This document shows, one piece after another, positions 27,622 through 36,586 of a stretch of DNA of 53,255 nt. The stretch lies in assembly GCA_022767445.1 (NCBI GenBank), contig JALENJ010000065.1, positions 1-53,255 of the forward strand, read 5' to 3'. The number at the start of each line of letters is the position of its first letter. Position 1 is the first letter of the stretch. This DNA is from Erysipelotrichaceae bacterium. Its GTDB lineage: Bacteria; Bacillota_I; Bacilli_A; Erysipelotrichales; Erysipelotrichaceae. The notes beneath the pieces are model-generated. The model did no database searches, was not told where the DNA came from, and was given only the letters and a program-made list of their open reading frames with translations. A program made the translations under genes and the position numbers.

Positions 27622-29004
27622 ATGTCAGTGAGATATAAATTAGATTTCAACCATCCAATTCACATGTTCTTTATTGGAATTGGTGGTATCAGTATGAGTG
27701 GACTTGCCAAAGTGTTGGCGGATCGTGGTTTTGTTATCAGCGGATCCGATATGCAAGAATCAGAACTTACAAAGATGTTACAACAACATGGTGTAACAGT
27801 ACATTATGGTGGTCAAAAGAAAGAGAATATCACGAAGGATATTGATGTTGTAGTATATACTGCAGCGATTCATCCAGATAATCCAGAGTTTGTAGCTGCT
27901 AAGGAATATAACATTCCAATGATGACACGTGCAGAGCTTCTAGGTGAATTAATGGAGAATTATCGTGATAGTATTGCCATTAGCGGTACACATGGCAAGA
28001 CTACCACGACATCTATGATGAGTCACATTCTTCTTAGTGCAAGCACTGATCCAACAATTAGTATTGGTGGTATGTTACCGGTGATAGGTGGAAATATACG
28101 TGTTGGTAAGGGGGAGACTTTCCTAGCTGAGGCATGTGAGTATACGAATAGTTTCTTAGAGATGAAGCCTCTTGTTGGTGTTGTCTTAAATATCGAAGCA
28201 GATCATCTAGATTTCTTTAAGGATATCAATGATATTCGTGTTTCCTTTGCAAAGTTTGTGGCAGGGATTAAACCGCATGGAACACTTGTAATCCATCAAA
28301 ACATCAAAGATTTATCTGAGATTACTGATGGTTTTGATGGTAAAGTCATTACCTTTGGAGACCAAGGTAATGTGCATGCTAGAAATGTTGTCTTTGATGC
28401 ATTAGGAAATCCAGGCTTTGATGTTTTCTATGATGATGATAAGCTAGGTGATGTACAACTCAATGTACCAGGTATGCATAATGTAGATAATGCATTAGCT
28501 GCTATCGCAACTGCATACAGTCTTGGTATTGACTTTACATACATCAAGCAAGGACTTGTTAGTTATAGTGGAGTAGGTAGAAGATTTGAGTATAAGGGTA
28601 AGTGCAACGGGGCAACAGTTATAGATGACTATGCACACCACCCACAAGAGATTAGCGCAACCCTAAACGCTGCCAAGCACTATCCACATAAGAAACTCTA
28701 TGTTGCTTTCCAACCACATACATACTCTCGTACAATTTCGTTACTAGACGATTTTGCTAAAGCACTACAGGATGTTGATGTATTATTGCTAGCGAAGATC
28801 TATGCAGCTCGTGAGGAGAATACCACAGGTATTACCTCTGCGAAGATTATAGAGAAGATTGATAATCCAAATGTAGAAGCACACTACATGGATACATTTG
28901 ATGAGATTGAAGATTACCTCAGAAGTCATCTTCAAGAAGGTGACTTATGCATCACAATGGGTGCAGGTAATATTACAGAATTAGGCGCAAGACTTGTGAA
29001 GTAG
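27622..29004 (+). CDS. murC: UDP-N-acetylmuramate--L-alanine ligase
   Basis: 460 residues. Mur ligase domains: N-terminal UDP-binding FIGIGGISMSGLA and SGSDMQES, the ATP P-loop SGTHGKTTTTSMM, LNIEADHLDFF, and a C-terminal domain with DDYAHHPQEI and FQPHTYSRT. MurC adds L-Ala to UDP-MurNAc in peptidoglycan precursor synthesis. The start is ATG 27622 after GGAGG; an in-frame ATG at 27592 lies inside the terminator hairpin. How murC is transcribed through that terminator is not evident. Downstream order ytxG-ytxH-ccpA matches Bacillus. Confidence 0.96.
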   Translation: MSVRYKLDFNHPIHMFFIGIGGISMSGLAKVLADRGFVISGSDMQESELTKMLQQHGVTVHYGGQKKENITKDIDVVVYTAAIHPDNPEFVAAKEYNIPMMTRAELLGELMENYRDSIAISGTHGKTTTTSMMSHILLSASTDPTISIGGMLPVIGGNIRVGKGETFLAEACEYTNSFLEMKPLVGVVLNIEADHLDFFKDINDIRVSFAKFVAGIKPHGTLVIHQNIKDLSEITDGFDGKVITFGDQGNVHARNVVFDALGNPGFDVFYDDDKLGDVQLNVPGMHNVDNALAAIATAYSLGIDFTYIKQGLVSYSGVGRRFEYKGKCNGATVIDDYAHHPQEISATLNAAKHYPHKKLYVAFQPHTYSRTISLLDDFAKALQDVDVLLLAKIYAAREENTTGITSAKIIEKIDNPNVEAHYMDTFDEIEDYLRSHLQEGDLCITMGAGNITELGARLVK

Positions 29005-29028
29005 GACCATATCCATGGTCCTTTTCTT
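29003..29028 (+). terminator. Terminator of murC
   Basis: AGGACCAT/ATGGTCCT, an 8-bp stem with an ATCC loop, then TTTTCTTT; it begins at the murC stop codon. Confidence 0.85.
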
Positions 29029-29064
29029 TATTGTATACCGGATTTTGAAAAAAGATATTAATTC

Positions 29065-29093
29065 TTGAAAAGTTTTTCATAAATGATTATAAT
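29065..29093 (+). promoter_or_regulatory. Promoter of the ytxG-ytxH-ccpA operon
   Basis: TTGAAA (29065-29070), 17 bp, TATAAT (29088-29093). Transcription would start near 29100, just ahead of the GAGGT ribosome binding site. Confidence 0.8.
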
Positions 29094-29112
29094 GTAAAAA
29101 AGAGGTAAAACT

Positions 29113-29490
29113 ATGGACCAGTTACTACTAGATTTACAGATTGTATGTCAACAACTTCTACCAATTATCGGCAGTATCGTACTGATATTTTTATGTATTC
29201 TATTGCGAAAGCTATGGGAGACAATTGATGTTGTAAAAAATACAATTGAGGGCTTAGATCCTACAATACGTCTTGTTGATAAGAGTATTGAGAAGGTACA
29301 AGCACCATTAGATACAGTTGCTAAATACAGTAAAACACTAGATAAAGTACATGATAAGACATCCGCTGTACTTGGTAAGGCAACCGATTTTGCGAATGAT
29401 AAATTAGACGCAATCAAAAAGACAGTCAGTCCAGAAGAGATTTTACAAGAAGTAAAAAGTGAAGAGAACACTGTAGAAAAGGAGGGCTAA
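29113..29490 (+). CDS. Membrane-anchored coiled-coil protein, YtxG/DUF948-like
   Basis: 125 residues: an N-terminal membrane helix (LLPIIGSIVLIFLCILL, about 15-31), then an amphipathic helical region with heptad-like spacing (VVKNTIEGLDPTIRLVDKSIEKV) and a charged tail. Layout and genomic position (murC, then this gene, a YtxH-like gene and ccpA) match Bacillus YtxG, a DUF948 protein of general-stress background. The function is unknown. It is followed 2 nt later by the YtxH-like gene behind AAAGGAGGG. Confidence 0.75.
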   Translation: MDQLLLDLQIVCQQLLPIIGSIVLIFLCILLRKLWETIDVVKNTIEGLDPTIRLVDKSIEKVQAPLDTVAKYSKTLDKVHDKTSAVLGKATDFANDKLDAIKKTVSPEEILQEVKSEENTVEKEG

Positions 29491-29492
29491 TC

Positions 29493-30167
29493 ATGGCTGA
29501 TGAAATTAAGAAAGATGAAGAAAAAGAGTTTCATGAATTCGATGATAGTACAGAACCTATCGATTCCATCGAAAAGACAGTCGCTGACTTAAAACGTAAA
29601 ATTCAAGAATTAAGTAGCGAAGATGAACAAAAGGAAGAAGACAAGAATTCAGAAGAACAGTTCTCGATTCCTAAGTTTATCGCTCCTCATGCGGAAACTT
29701 TACAACAGATGAAAGATACAACAATTAAGACAGTCAATAAGATAAAGGATGTTGCGGTTGATACAACCAAACAAGCAGCTTCTGTTGTAAAAGAGCAAAC
29801 AGAAAAGCTCAATGAGAATGAAAATATCCGCAATACAATTGATTATATTAAGAAGAATGCAACAAAAGCATATGACACCGCTTTGATTAAATTGGATGAA
29901 ATTAAACAAGATCCAAAAGTACAAGAAGTATCGACGAAAGCCGAAGATATGTATACACAGGCTAAAGATTATATCGTACCAAAAAGCAAGGAATTTGTTG
30001 ATGTTGTAAAGGATAAAACAAAACAGACAGTGAATAAACTAAATGATTTTGTAAATCGTCCTGATGTACAAGATACCATTCAAAAAGTGAAAGATACAAC
30101 AAAACAAGTCGTTGATAAAGGCATCCAGACAGTCAATGATGTCATACGCTCAAAGGATAAGAAGTAG
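29493..30167 (+). CDS. YtxH-like amphipathic helical protein
   Basis: 224 residues with no signal peptide. The first 60 residues are strongly acidic (DEEKEFHEFDDSTEPIDSIE and EDEQKEEDKNSEE). From about 70 onward there are repeated 11-residue-like amphipathic helices with the pattern T-K-x-x-V-x-x-x-x-K (KDTTIKTVNKIKDVAVDTTK, KDKTKQTVNKLNDFVNRPD, KDTTKQVVDKGIQTVNDV), resembling YtxH or LEA-type proteins. Similar proteins associate with membranes or protect proteins under stress, but the role here is unproven. It sits between ytxG-like and ccpA. Confidence 0.7.
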   Translation: MADEIKKDEEKEFHEFDDSTEPIDSIEKTVADLKRKIQELSSEDEQKEEDKNSEEQFSIPKFIAPHAETLQQMKDTTIKTVNKIKDVAVDTTKQAASVVKEQTEKLNENENIRNTIDYIKKNATKAYDTALIKLDEIKQDPKVQEVSTKAEDMYTQAKDYIVPKSKEFVDVVKDKTKQTVNKLNDFVNRPDVQDTIQKVKDTTKQVVDKGIQTVNDVIRSKDKK

Positions 30168-30178
30168 GAGGTGGTTAG

Positions 30179-31183
30179 ATGAAACGCGTAACAATTTATG
30201 ATGTCGCAAAAGAGGCAGGTGTTTCTCTAGCAACTGTTTCTCGTGTTATTAATGGTTCAAATGTAGTAAAAGCTCCTACCAAAGAAAGAGTAGAAGCTGC
30301 AGTAGAAAAGCTCGGTTATAAACCAAATGCGATTGCTCAAGGTCTAGCACTACAAAAGTCTACTTCCATTGGACTTGTTGTACCAGAAGCTAGCTTTACT
30401 TATACAGGTCAGGTTATCAATGGTTTGATTGATGTTGCAAAAATATACAATTACAATATCATGTTACATACAATTACTGCTGGTATTACTGACATTAATG
30501 ATGTCATTGAAGATATCATTAAATCTCATGTAGATGGTGTTGTTATCTTCAATGATAAACTTGTGGCAAGTGATATAGACGCATTGAGTAAATACAACAT
30601 TCCAATTGTTGTCATTGGCAATAAAGTCAGCGGTAAGGGAATGAGTAGTGTCTATGTAAATATCAAGAAGGCAGTCTATGAACTTGTGACTAAGTTCTTA
30701 GAAGAAGGCAAAGATAACATCGGTATCTTGGAAGATCGTAAGAATCCACAGCAGTATGCAAAGATGATTGCAGGTGCTAAGAAGGCATATGAAGCTAAGG
30801 GTAAGAAGTTTGACGGTGCGATTTCTATTCCATCCGATGCTAGAACATCCTATTCATTCTTGTCTAAGTGGATGGAAAATCATAAGTATGATGTGATGAT
30901 TGCGGATCGAGATTCCCAATGCTTTGCAATATTAAACGCAAGCAGAGAGAACAATATCAGTGTTCCTGATGATATGGAAGTTGTATGTGTCATCGATACC
31001 AAGTATAATTCGATGGTACGTCCACAGATTTCCAGCTTCTCAATTCCTTCCTATGACTTGGGAGCTGTATCGATGCGTGTTATGACGAAGTTATTGCAAA
31101 ATAACGAAGAGGAAGATAGTGATCTTGGTGAATCAATTGAATTAAGTTATCTATTCACACCAAGACAGACAACAAAAAACTAA
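30179..31183 (+). CDS. ccpA: LacI-family regulator, CcpA-like
   Basis: 334 residues. The N-terminal HTH and hinge read TIYDVAKEAGVSLATVSRVI and GYKPNAIAQGLA, closely matching CcpA. The rest is a periplasmic-binding-protein-like core. The neighbourhood (murC, ytxG, ytxH, then tyrS nearby) is the one CcpA occupies in Bacillus. With HPr-Ser46-P it would bind cre sites for carbon catabolite control; a near-perfect cre occurs at 10158-10171 in this window. A different LacI regulator is possible, since parts of the core diverge. It follows a strong GGAGGTGG site. Confidence 0.85.
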   Translation: MKRVTIYDVAKEAGVSLATVSRVINGSNVVKAPTKERVEAAVEKLGYKPNAIAQGLALQKSTSIGLVVPEASFTYTGQVINGLIDVAKIYNYNIMLHTITAGITDINDVIEDIIKSHVDGVVIFNDKLVASDIDALSKYNIPIVVIGNKVSGKGMSSVYVNIKKAVYELVTKFLEEGKDNIGILEDRKNPQQYAKMIAGAKKAYEAKGKKFDGAISIPSDARTSYSFLSKWMENHKYDVMIADRDSQCFAILNASRENNISVPDDMEVVCVIDTKYNSMVRPQISSFSIPSYDLGAVSMRVMTKLLQNNEEEDSDLGESIELSYLFTPRQTTKN

Positions 31184-31189
31184 AAGCGA

Positions 31190-31395
31190 AGATCAGAAAT
31201 AGTAACTTCATGTATGCATGTTTAGAGAAATTCCGGTTGGTGAAAGGAATGATGCATGATGAGTGAATACATCTGTAAGCTCTTTATCTCAAAAGGTAAG
31301 GCGTAGATCTGCGTTAAAGATATAAAGTGTGCGAGCAATCGTAAACTAAGGTGGTACCGCGCTGAGGCGTCCTTAGATTTTGGGCGTCTTTTTAT
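31190..31395 (+). promoter_or_regulatory. Tyrosine T-box riboswitch of tyrS
   Basis: The T-box AAGGTGGTACCGCG is at 31348-31361. A specifier loop upstream (GAGTGAATACATC) presents UAC at 31268-31270, a Tyr codon. The antiterminator arms CTAAGG and CCTTAG flank the T-box bulge. The competing terminator pairs AGGCGTCC (31365-31372) with GGGCGTCT (31382-31389, two G-U pairs) before TTTTT. Uncharged tRNA-Tyr would turn on tyrS. Confidence 0.95.
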
Positions 31396-31414
31396 ATTGT
31401 AGAAAGGAAATTAT

Positions 31415-32662
31415 ATGAATTTTATTGAAGAATTAGAATGGAGAGGTCTTGTTAAAGACTGTACAGACAAAGAAGGTTTACAAAAACAACTAGAAACTCC
31501 TACAGTCATCTACTGTGGATTTGATCCAACTGCAGATTCCTTACATGTTGGACATTTACAACAGATTCTATTATTACGTCGCTATCAAAAGCAAGGACAT
31601 CATCCTATCGCATTATGCGGTGGCTTTACAGGTATGATTGGTGATCCACGTCCAACAACAGAAAGAAAACTATTAACACATGAAGAAGTATTGCATAATG
31701 CGGAATGCATCAAGGTACAACTTTCTAAGTTCTTATCATTTGATGGCGATAACGCAGCAATAATGGCCAACAACAACGATTGGCTAGGTAGTATGACACT
31801 TTTAGACTTCTTACGTGATTATGGTAAGCTCTTCAACATCTCTTACATGTTACAAAAAGATACCATCAAGAAACGTTTAGATACAGGTCTATCTTACACT
31901 GAGTTTAGCTATACAATCTTACAGTCTATCGACTGGTATAACTTATACAAGAAGTACAACTGTCAAATTCAGATTGGTGGATCTGATCAATGGGGTAATA
32001 TCACATCTGGTACAGAGTTAGTTCGTAAGCTAGATGGCGATAATGCGAAGGTATTTGGTATCACATCCCCATTAATCACAAAGAGCGATGGTTCTAAATT
32101 TGGTAAGTCAGAAGGTAAGAATGTATGGCTTGATCCAGCACGTACAAATGCTTATGAGTTCTATCAGTTCTGGTTGAATACACCAGATTCAGATATTATC
32201 GATTACCTCAAACGTTTAAGTTTCCACATACCTGATGAGATTTTAGCTTATGAGGAATCACTCAAGAATCATCCAGAACTACGTGAGGGACAAAAGGCAT
32301 TGGCTGCTGAGTTAACAGAACTAGTCCATGGCAAAGATGGCTTACAAAAAGCTCTACGTATCACAGAGACATTCTTTAAGGGTGATATTATGAGCTTGCC
32401 AGTAGAGGAAATTAAGGATGGTCTATCTGATGCTAAAAAGGCGCAAATTGCGGATGGTACAGAGCTATTAGAAGTCATGGTAAGTGCTGAGGTGTGTAAG
32501 TCTAAATCTGAGGCTAGAAAGCTTGTAGAGCAAGGCTCTATTTCCGTAAACGGAAACAAGATTACAGATATCCATACGGTATTAAAGAAGGAAGATGCTC
32601 TGAACCAAGAATTTACAATTCTAAAGAAGGGCAAGAAGAACTACTTCGTCTTAACTTTCTAA
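31415..32662 (+). CDS. tyrS: Tyrosyl-tRNA synthetase
   Basis: 415 residues, bacterial class I TyrRS. HIGH-type motif PTADSLHVGHL, Tyr-binding YTEFSYTILQSIDW and the GGSDQWGNI loop, KMSKS-type motif KFGKS, and a C-terminal S4-like RNA-binding domain (SKSEARKLVEQGSISVNG). It charges tRNA-Tyr. Controlled by the T-box leader immediately upstream and followed by its own terminator. Confidence 0.97.
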   Translation: MNFIEELEWRGLVKDCTDKEGLQKQLETPTVIYCGFDPTADSLHVGHLQQILLLRRYQKQGHHPIALCGGFTGMIGDPRPTTERKLLTHEEVLHNAECIKVQLSKFLSFDGDNAAIMANNNDWLGSMTLLDFLRDYGKLFNISYMLQKDTIKKRLDTGLSYTEFSYTILQSIDWYNLYKKYNCQIQIGGSDQWGNITSGTELVRKLDGDNAKVFGITSPLITKSDGSKFGKSEGKNVWLDPARTNAYEFYQFWLNTPDSDIIDYLKRLSFHIPDEILAYEESLKNHPELREGQKALAAELTELVHGKDGLQKALRITETFFKGDIMSLPVEEIKDGLSDAKKAQIADGTELLEVMVSAEVCKSKSEARKLVEQGSISVNGNKITDIHTVLKKEDALNQEFTILKKGKKNYFVLTF

Positions 32663-32703
32663 TCAATCGTAATTAATATTTGTGATGTAATTTTCATCAT
32701 TGT

Positions 32704-32736
32704 GGCATAGTTTCTATTGGAACCTATGCCTTTTTT
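32704..32736 (+). terminator. Terminator of tyrS
   Basis: GGCATAG/CTATGCC 7-bp stem, 13-nt loop, six T. Confidence 0.85.
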
Positions 32737-32775
32737 ATAAGTGTTGTATGTTATAATTACACACGAGGTATTTGT

Positions 32776-33279
32776 ATGTACAGATATTTTTTAGTGTTGA
32801 TTATATGTGTCAGCATGTTATCGTCTTGTGCCAAAAATGAGATGAAAGAAAATGCTGCGATAGATATGTATAAATCGTATTATAGTCAGGTTCTATCACA
32901 AGATTCATATCTTGAAAATAGTGAGTATTTTACGTTGAGTACAGAGATGACAAGACTTTCAGATGGTAGCTATCGCTACTATGTGATAGTCGATGAACCT
33001 ACAACTGCGATGTATCATTGTCGTATCTTTGCGGTTGAGGATGATATCCCATATCAGGATAATGATAAGATGATGCCTACATTAGGTATCTTTGATACCG
33101 ATGTTTCATTAATACCAAACAAAATTGATAAAGCACATGGTTTTATGAAGGGGTTGGTAATCAGTGGTGAAAGTGATAAAGATCATATTGAATTGAAGTT
33201 GGTTGTTCAATGGAATGATGAAAGTGGTAAGTCTAGCAATGAACAATACTTAAAGACAACAATTCAATATCAACAGTAA
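32776..33279 (+). CDS. Small lipoprotein of unknown function
   Basis: 167 residues with signal peptide MYRYFLVLIICVSMLSSC, lipobox LSSC with Cys18. The mature part is predominantly beta (YFTLSTEMTRL, SYRYYVIVDEPT, HIELKLVVQWNDE), suggesting a compact extracellular domain. No family recognised. It starts 12 nt after GAGG and lies 12 nt before the flippase gene, so they are probably co-transcribed from the TATAAT-containing region at 32751-32756. A supporting role for the flippase is possible but speculative. Confidence 0.75.
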   Translation: MYRYFLVLIICVSMLSSCAKNEMKENAAIDMYKSYYSQVLSQDSYLENSEYFTLSTEMTRLSDGSYRYYVIVDEPTTAMYHCRIFAVEDDIPYQDNDKMMPTLGIFDTDVSLIPNKIDKAHGFMKGLVISGESDKDHIELKLVVQWNDESGKSSNEQYLKTTIQYQQ

Positions 33280-33291
33280 AGGAGTAAGCAA

Positions 33292-34935
33292 ATGAGAGAT
33301 AGAAATCAGATTAAAAAGTCATTTATTGCCAGCTCCTTAACAACATCTGTTGGTATCTTTATATCAAAAGTCATAGGCTTATTCTATATTGTGCCTTTTA
33401 AGGCAATTGTTGGTCAGCAGAATATGATTTATTATTCCGCTGCTTTTGATTATTATACGATTCTATTACAGATCTGTAGTGCAGGTATTCCTTTCGCCTT
33501 GGCAGCGATGGTAGCCAAGTATCTATCTAAGAATGATTATAAGACTGTATCACTTGTTAGAATGCTGGCGACTGCATTGTTGATTGTTTCAGGTTTTGTG
33601 ATGGCTGTATTATTCATTGCCTTCTCCGGTCCATTAGCCGCAAGGGCACTAGGAGGTAGCGAGTTTACCGCTAATGAGTTAGCTGCGATGCAAAACTCAT
33701 TTGTCATATTGGCAATGGCATTATTTTTGGTATCCATTTTATATAGCTATCGTGGATACTATCAAGGTGCAAAAGAGTTACAACAGTATTCTTTATCTCA
33801 AGTGATTGAACAGTTTGTACGTGTTGGATTCTTACTTGGGGCAGGTTGGATTGTTGTGTATGTGTTGCATCTGCCTAGAATTGTTTATATCTATACTGCA
33901 GTTGGTGGTACGGGTGTCGGTGCGATGGTTGCTTTAATCCAGTTTATGCGTTTTGATAAGACGCATTATGAGGATGTAAAGCAATTAGCAAAAGTCCAAA
34001 CGTTTGATCCTGTTCCAATCAAAGAATTAGCACGTGAATTCATCTTGTATGTGATACCATTTCTTGCAAGTTCAATCTTGGCAAATTCACAAGTACTTGT
34101 GAATACAAACTTCTTTGTATCAGTGATGGAAAGCTTAGGTATGGCACACCAAGAGGCTACGTTACTACTTAGTATTATTCAAACAAACTGTGATAAGTTG
34201 ACATCTATTCCACAGGTAATTGGGAATGGTTTTGCGGCTGGTGCCGTACCGTTTATCACGGTATCTCTTGTTCATTCTGATTGGAAGGGATTGCGTAAGT
34301 CTTTGGAAGATTGCTTAGGTACGGTATTGTATATCGTTATTCCTGTATGTGTATCAATGGCAGCACTATCCGCTCCTATCTATTACATCATGTATGGTGC
34401 AGGGGAATTACAGTATGGTCAAGTAGCGTTGTATTGGTCTAGTTTCTTGGCTTTTGGTACAACGGTAACACCATTATTACTATCCATCCTATTATCATTA
34501 CGCATGCGTCGTTATACGTTAATTTATCTATTGATTGCCTTTATCGTCAAAGCAGTTACTTTCTATCCATGTTGTTATCTATTTGGCTATTCAGGTGCGA
34601 TTATATCCAGTATCTTGTGTGAGCTTGCCTTTATCACTTTGAGCTTAATCAAGATTCAAAAGACATATCCTATCCGTGTTAAGAATATGACAATACGTTT
34701 AATTAAGATTATTATCAGCTGTTTTGCGATGAATGGTGTATATGCGATTATTCGTTTGGTTGGTATTAGTCCTACACAACTACCACGTTTATTTGCGGTT
34801 GTTGAATTGGGTGTGATTGGTGTTGTTGGCATGGGTGTATACTTCTTAACAAGTGATTTATTCAAGCTACCTAAGTCTATCTTCCATCGCGATTTAAAGA
34901 GTGTTGCGATGCGTATTCTACGCAGAGGTGCATAG
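33292..34935 (+). CDS. MurJ/SpoVB-type lipid flippase
   Basis: 547 residues with about 14 hydrophobic segments, MOP/MVF superfamily. The N-terminus (SSLTTSVGIFISKVIGLFYIVPF) and the following AAFDYYTILLQICSAGIPFALA match the YtgP/SpoVB branch that carries lipid II in Bacillus. In B. subtilis the equivalent gene neighbours an RsuA-type pseudouridine synthase, as here. Probable role: translocation of lipid II for cell-wall synthesis; export of another polysaccharide precursor is the alternative. Ribosome binding site AAAGGAG. Confidence 0.88.
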   Translation: MRDRNQIKKSFIASSLTTSVGIFISKVIGLFYIVPFKAIVGQQNMIYYSAAFDYYTILLQICSAGIPFALAAMVAKYLSKNDYKTVSLVRMLATALLIVSGFVMAVLFIAFSGPLAARALGGSEFTANELAAMQNSFVILAMALFLVSILYSYRGYYQGAKELQQYSLSQVIEQFVRVGFLLGAGWIVVYVLHLPRIVYIYTAVGGTGVGAMVALIQFMRFDKTHYEDVKQLAKVQTFDPVPIKELAREFILYVIPFLASSILANSQVLVNTNFFVSVMESLGMAHQEATLLLSIIQTNCDKLTSIPQVIGNGFAAGAVPFITVSLVHSDWKGLRKSLEDCLGTVLYIVIPVCVSMAALSAPIYYIMYGAGELQYGQVALYWSSFLAFGTTVTPLLLSILLSLRMRRYTLIYLLIAFIVKAVTFYPCCYLFGYSGAIISSILCELAFITLSLIKIQKTYPIRVKNMTIRLIKIIISCFAMNGVYAIIRLVGISPTQLPRLFAVVELGVIGVVGMGVYFLTSDLFKLPKSIFHRDLKSVAMRILRRGA

Positions 34936-34936
34936 G

Positions 34937-35638
34937 ATGTTACGACTCGATCGAGTACTGGCAAACGCGAGAGTTGGCAGTCGCAGTGAAGTGAAGAAGT
35001 TAGTCAAAGAAAAACGAGTTAAGGTCAACGGCATTCTGGCGAAGAGCTCTGATATGCGCGTTGATGAAAACAATGATAAAATCTTGGTAGATGATATTTT
35101 AATCAAGTATGAAAAGTATGTTTACTTCATGTTAAATAAACCTCAGGGATATATCAGTGCGACTGAGGGCAAGAATTGTCCTACAGTCCTTGATTTAATC
35201 CATGAGGATTATCGTGGTATGTTTCCATGTGGACGATTGGATAAGGATACAGAAGGTTTGTTGTTAATTACGAATGATGGACCATTAGCTCATGAATTAC
35301 TATCTCCTAAAAAGCATGTTGAAAAGGAGTACTACGTTGAACATACATTGCCATTAGCAGATCAGGATGTTCAACGTATCCAAACAGGTATTGTTTACAA
35401 TGGTGTAACATATAAACCAGCAGTTTATAAAAAAATCTCTGATACTTCCTGTCACTTGGTAATCCAAGAGGGTAAGTATCATGAGATTAAATTTATCATG
35501 AACGCTGTTGGTGATAAAGTTGTATATCTAAAACGAATTCGTATGAAAAACTTAGTTTTAGATGAATCATTAAAACCAGGTGAGTATCGTCCACTAACAG
35601 CAGATGAACTGGAAGATCTTAAATTAATTGCACGTTAA
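34937..35638 (+). CDS. 16S rRNA pseudouridine synthase, RsuA family
   Basis: 233 residues. N-terminal S4 domain (LRLDRVLANARVGSRSEVKKLV) then the pseudouridine synthase core with the catalytic-Asp motif GRLDKDTEGLLLITNDG and the FMLNKPQGYISA strand. RsuA-type rather than RluB-type is judged from length and the adjoining flippase gene. ATG 34937 is 1 nt after the flippase stop, with AGAGGTG upstream. The 3' end overlaps the convergent ispH gene by 20 bp. Confidence 0.9.
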   Translation: MLRLDRVLANARVGSRSEVKKLVKEKRVKVNGILAKSSDMRVDENNDKILVDDILIKYEKYVYFMLNKPQGYISATEGKNCPTVLDLIHEDYRGMFPCGRLDKDTEGLLLITNDGPLAHELLSPKKHVEKEYYVEHTLPLADQDVQRIQTGIVYNGVTYKPAVYKKISDTSCHLVIQEGKYHEIKFIMNAVGDKVVYLKRIRMKNLVLDESLKPGEYRPLTADELEDLKLIAR

Positions 35639-36530
35639 CTTCTGTAGGAAGTTGCCATACACCAGTCTTTGCGTACGTGCTTAAGAAATCGACGACCTGA
35701 TCTGTAATGGAGTTGGGAGTCGAGGAACCACTGGTAATCGCAATACGTTTGTGATTGCGTATCATATCTTCTTTTAAATCAAAGACACTATCAATGAGAT
35801 AGGATTCTTGGATACCGGCTTTATTTGCTATATTTGCAAGTTGATTTGAATTGTTGGAGCGTTTATCACCTACAACAATGAGCAGATCAACTTCTTTTAG
35901 TTGTAGGACTGCTTCTTGTCGCTTTGTGGTGGCGTTACAGATTTCTTTTGCGATTGTCGCATCTGGGAAGAGTGTTTTGCAGTGGTTGATGATCTTAGCA
36001 GTATCTAGCATAGATAGGGTAGTTTGGTTGGTGATGAGGATGTTCTCTAGGTTTTTATCCTTCAGTGCATCCACGTCATCAATCGATGTGACGAGATGTA
36101 CACGGTTTGATAAACCAACTGTTCCTTCTGATTCTGGATGATTCTTTTTACCAATGTAGATGACATCACCATCTTGTACATGTTGTTGTACAAGGGTATG
36201 TGTACGGATGACATCAGGGCAAGTCGCATCGACACAGATTAGATTTTTATCTTTTGCTTTCTGTTTAACAGCATCGCTGACACCATGAGCAGTAAATATG
36301 ACAATACCTTCATGAATCTGATCTAGTAGAGAAAGACGTGTTTGATTGGTATCCTCAACAAATTGAATACCAAGATTCTTACATGCATCGACGACAAATT
36401 GGTTATGTACAATCATGCCTAACATGGTAACAGGTGTATTGGGATTTTCTTTGACTGTCTTTTTCGCAATTAAGATTGCGCGTACGACACCTTGGCAATA
36501 TCCTCTAGGCATGACTTTGATAATTTCCAT
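35619..36530 (-). CDS. ispH: 4-hydroxy-3-methylbut-2-enyl diphosphate reductase
   Basis: 303 residues. The three [4Fe-4S] cysteines are seen in PRGYCQGVVRA, VDATCPDVIRTH and EICNATTKRQEAV; substrate-binding histidines are in IVHNQFV and FTAHGVS. It makes IPP and DMAPP in the last MEP-pathway step, partnering ispG (40461-41528, also in the window). ATG follows AAAGGAAG. It faces the pseudouridine synthase gene and overlaps it by 20 bp; no terminator hairpin is seen between them. Divergent from the cshB-like gene. Confidence 0.95.
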   Translation of the reverse strand: MEIIKVMPRGYCQGVVRAILIAKKTVKENPNTPVTMLGMIVHNQFVVDACKNLGIQFVEDTNQTRLSLLDQIHEGIVIFTAHGVSDAVKQKAKDKNLICVDATCPDVIRTHTLVQQHVQDGDVIYIGKKNHPESEGTVGLSNRVHLVTSIDDVDALKDKNLENILITNQTTLSMLDTAKIINHCKTLFPDATIAKEICNATTKRQEAVLQLKEVDLLIVVGDKRSNNSNQLANIANKAGIQESYLIDSVFDLKEDMIRNHKRIAITSGSSTPNSITDQVVDFLSTYAKTGVWQLPTEVNVQLI

Positions 36531-36586
36531 AGGTACTTCCTTTCAAACCATGGGTAAAATCGGTTATACTTATTATAGGTGATAAA

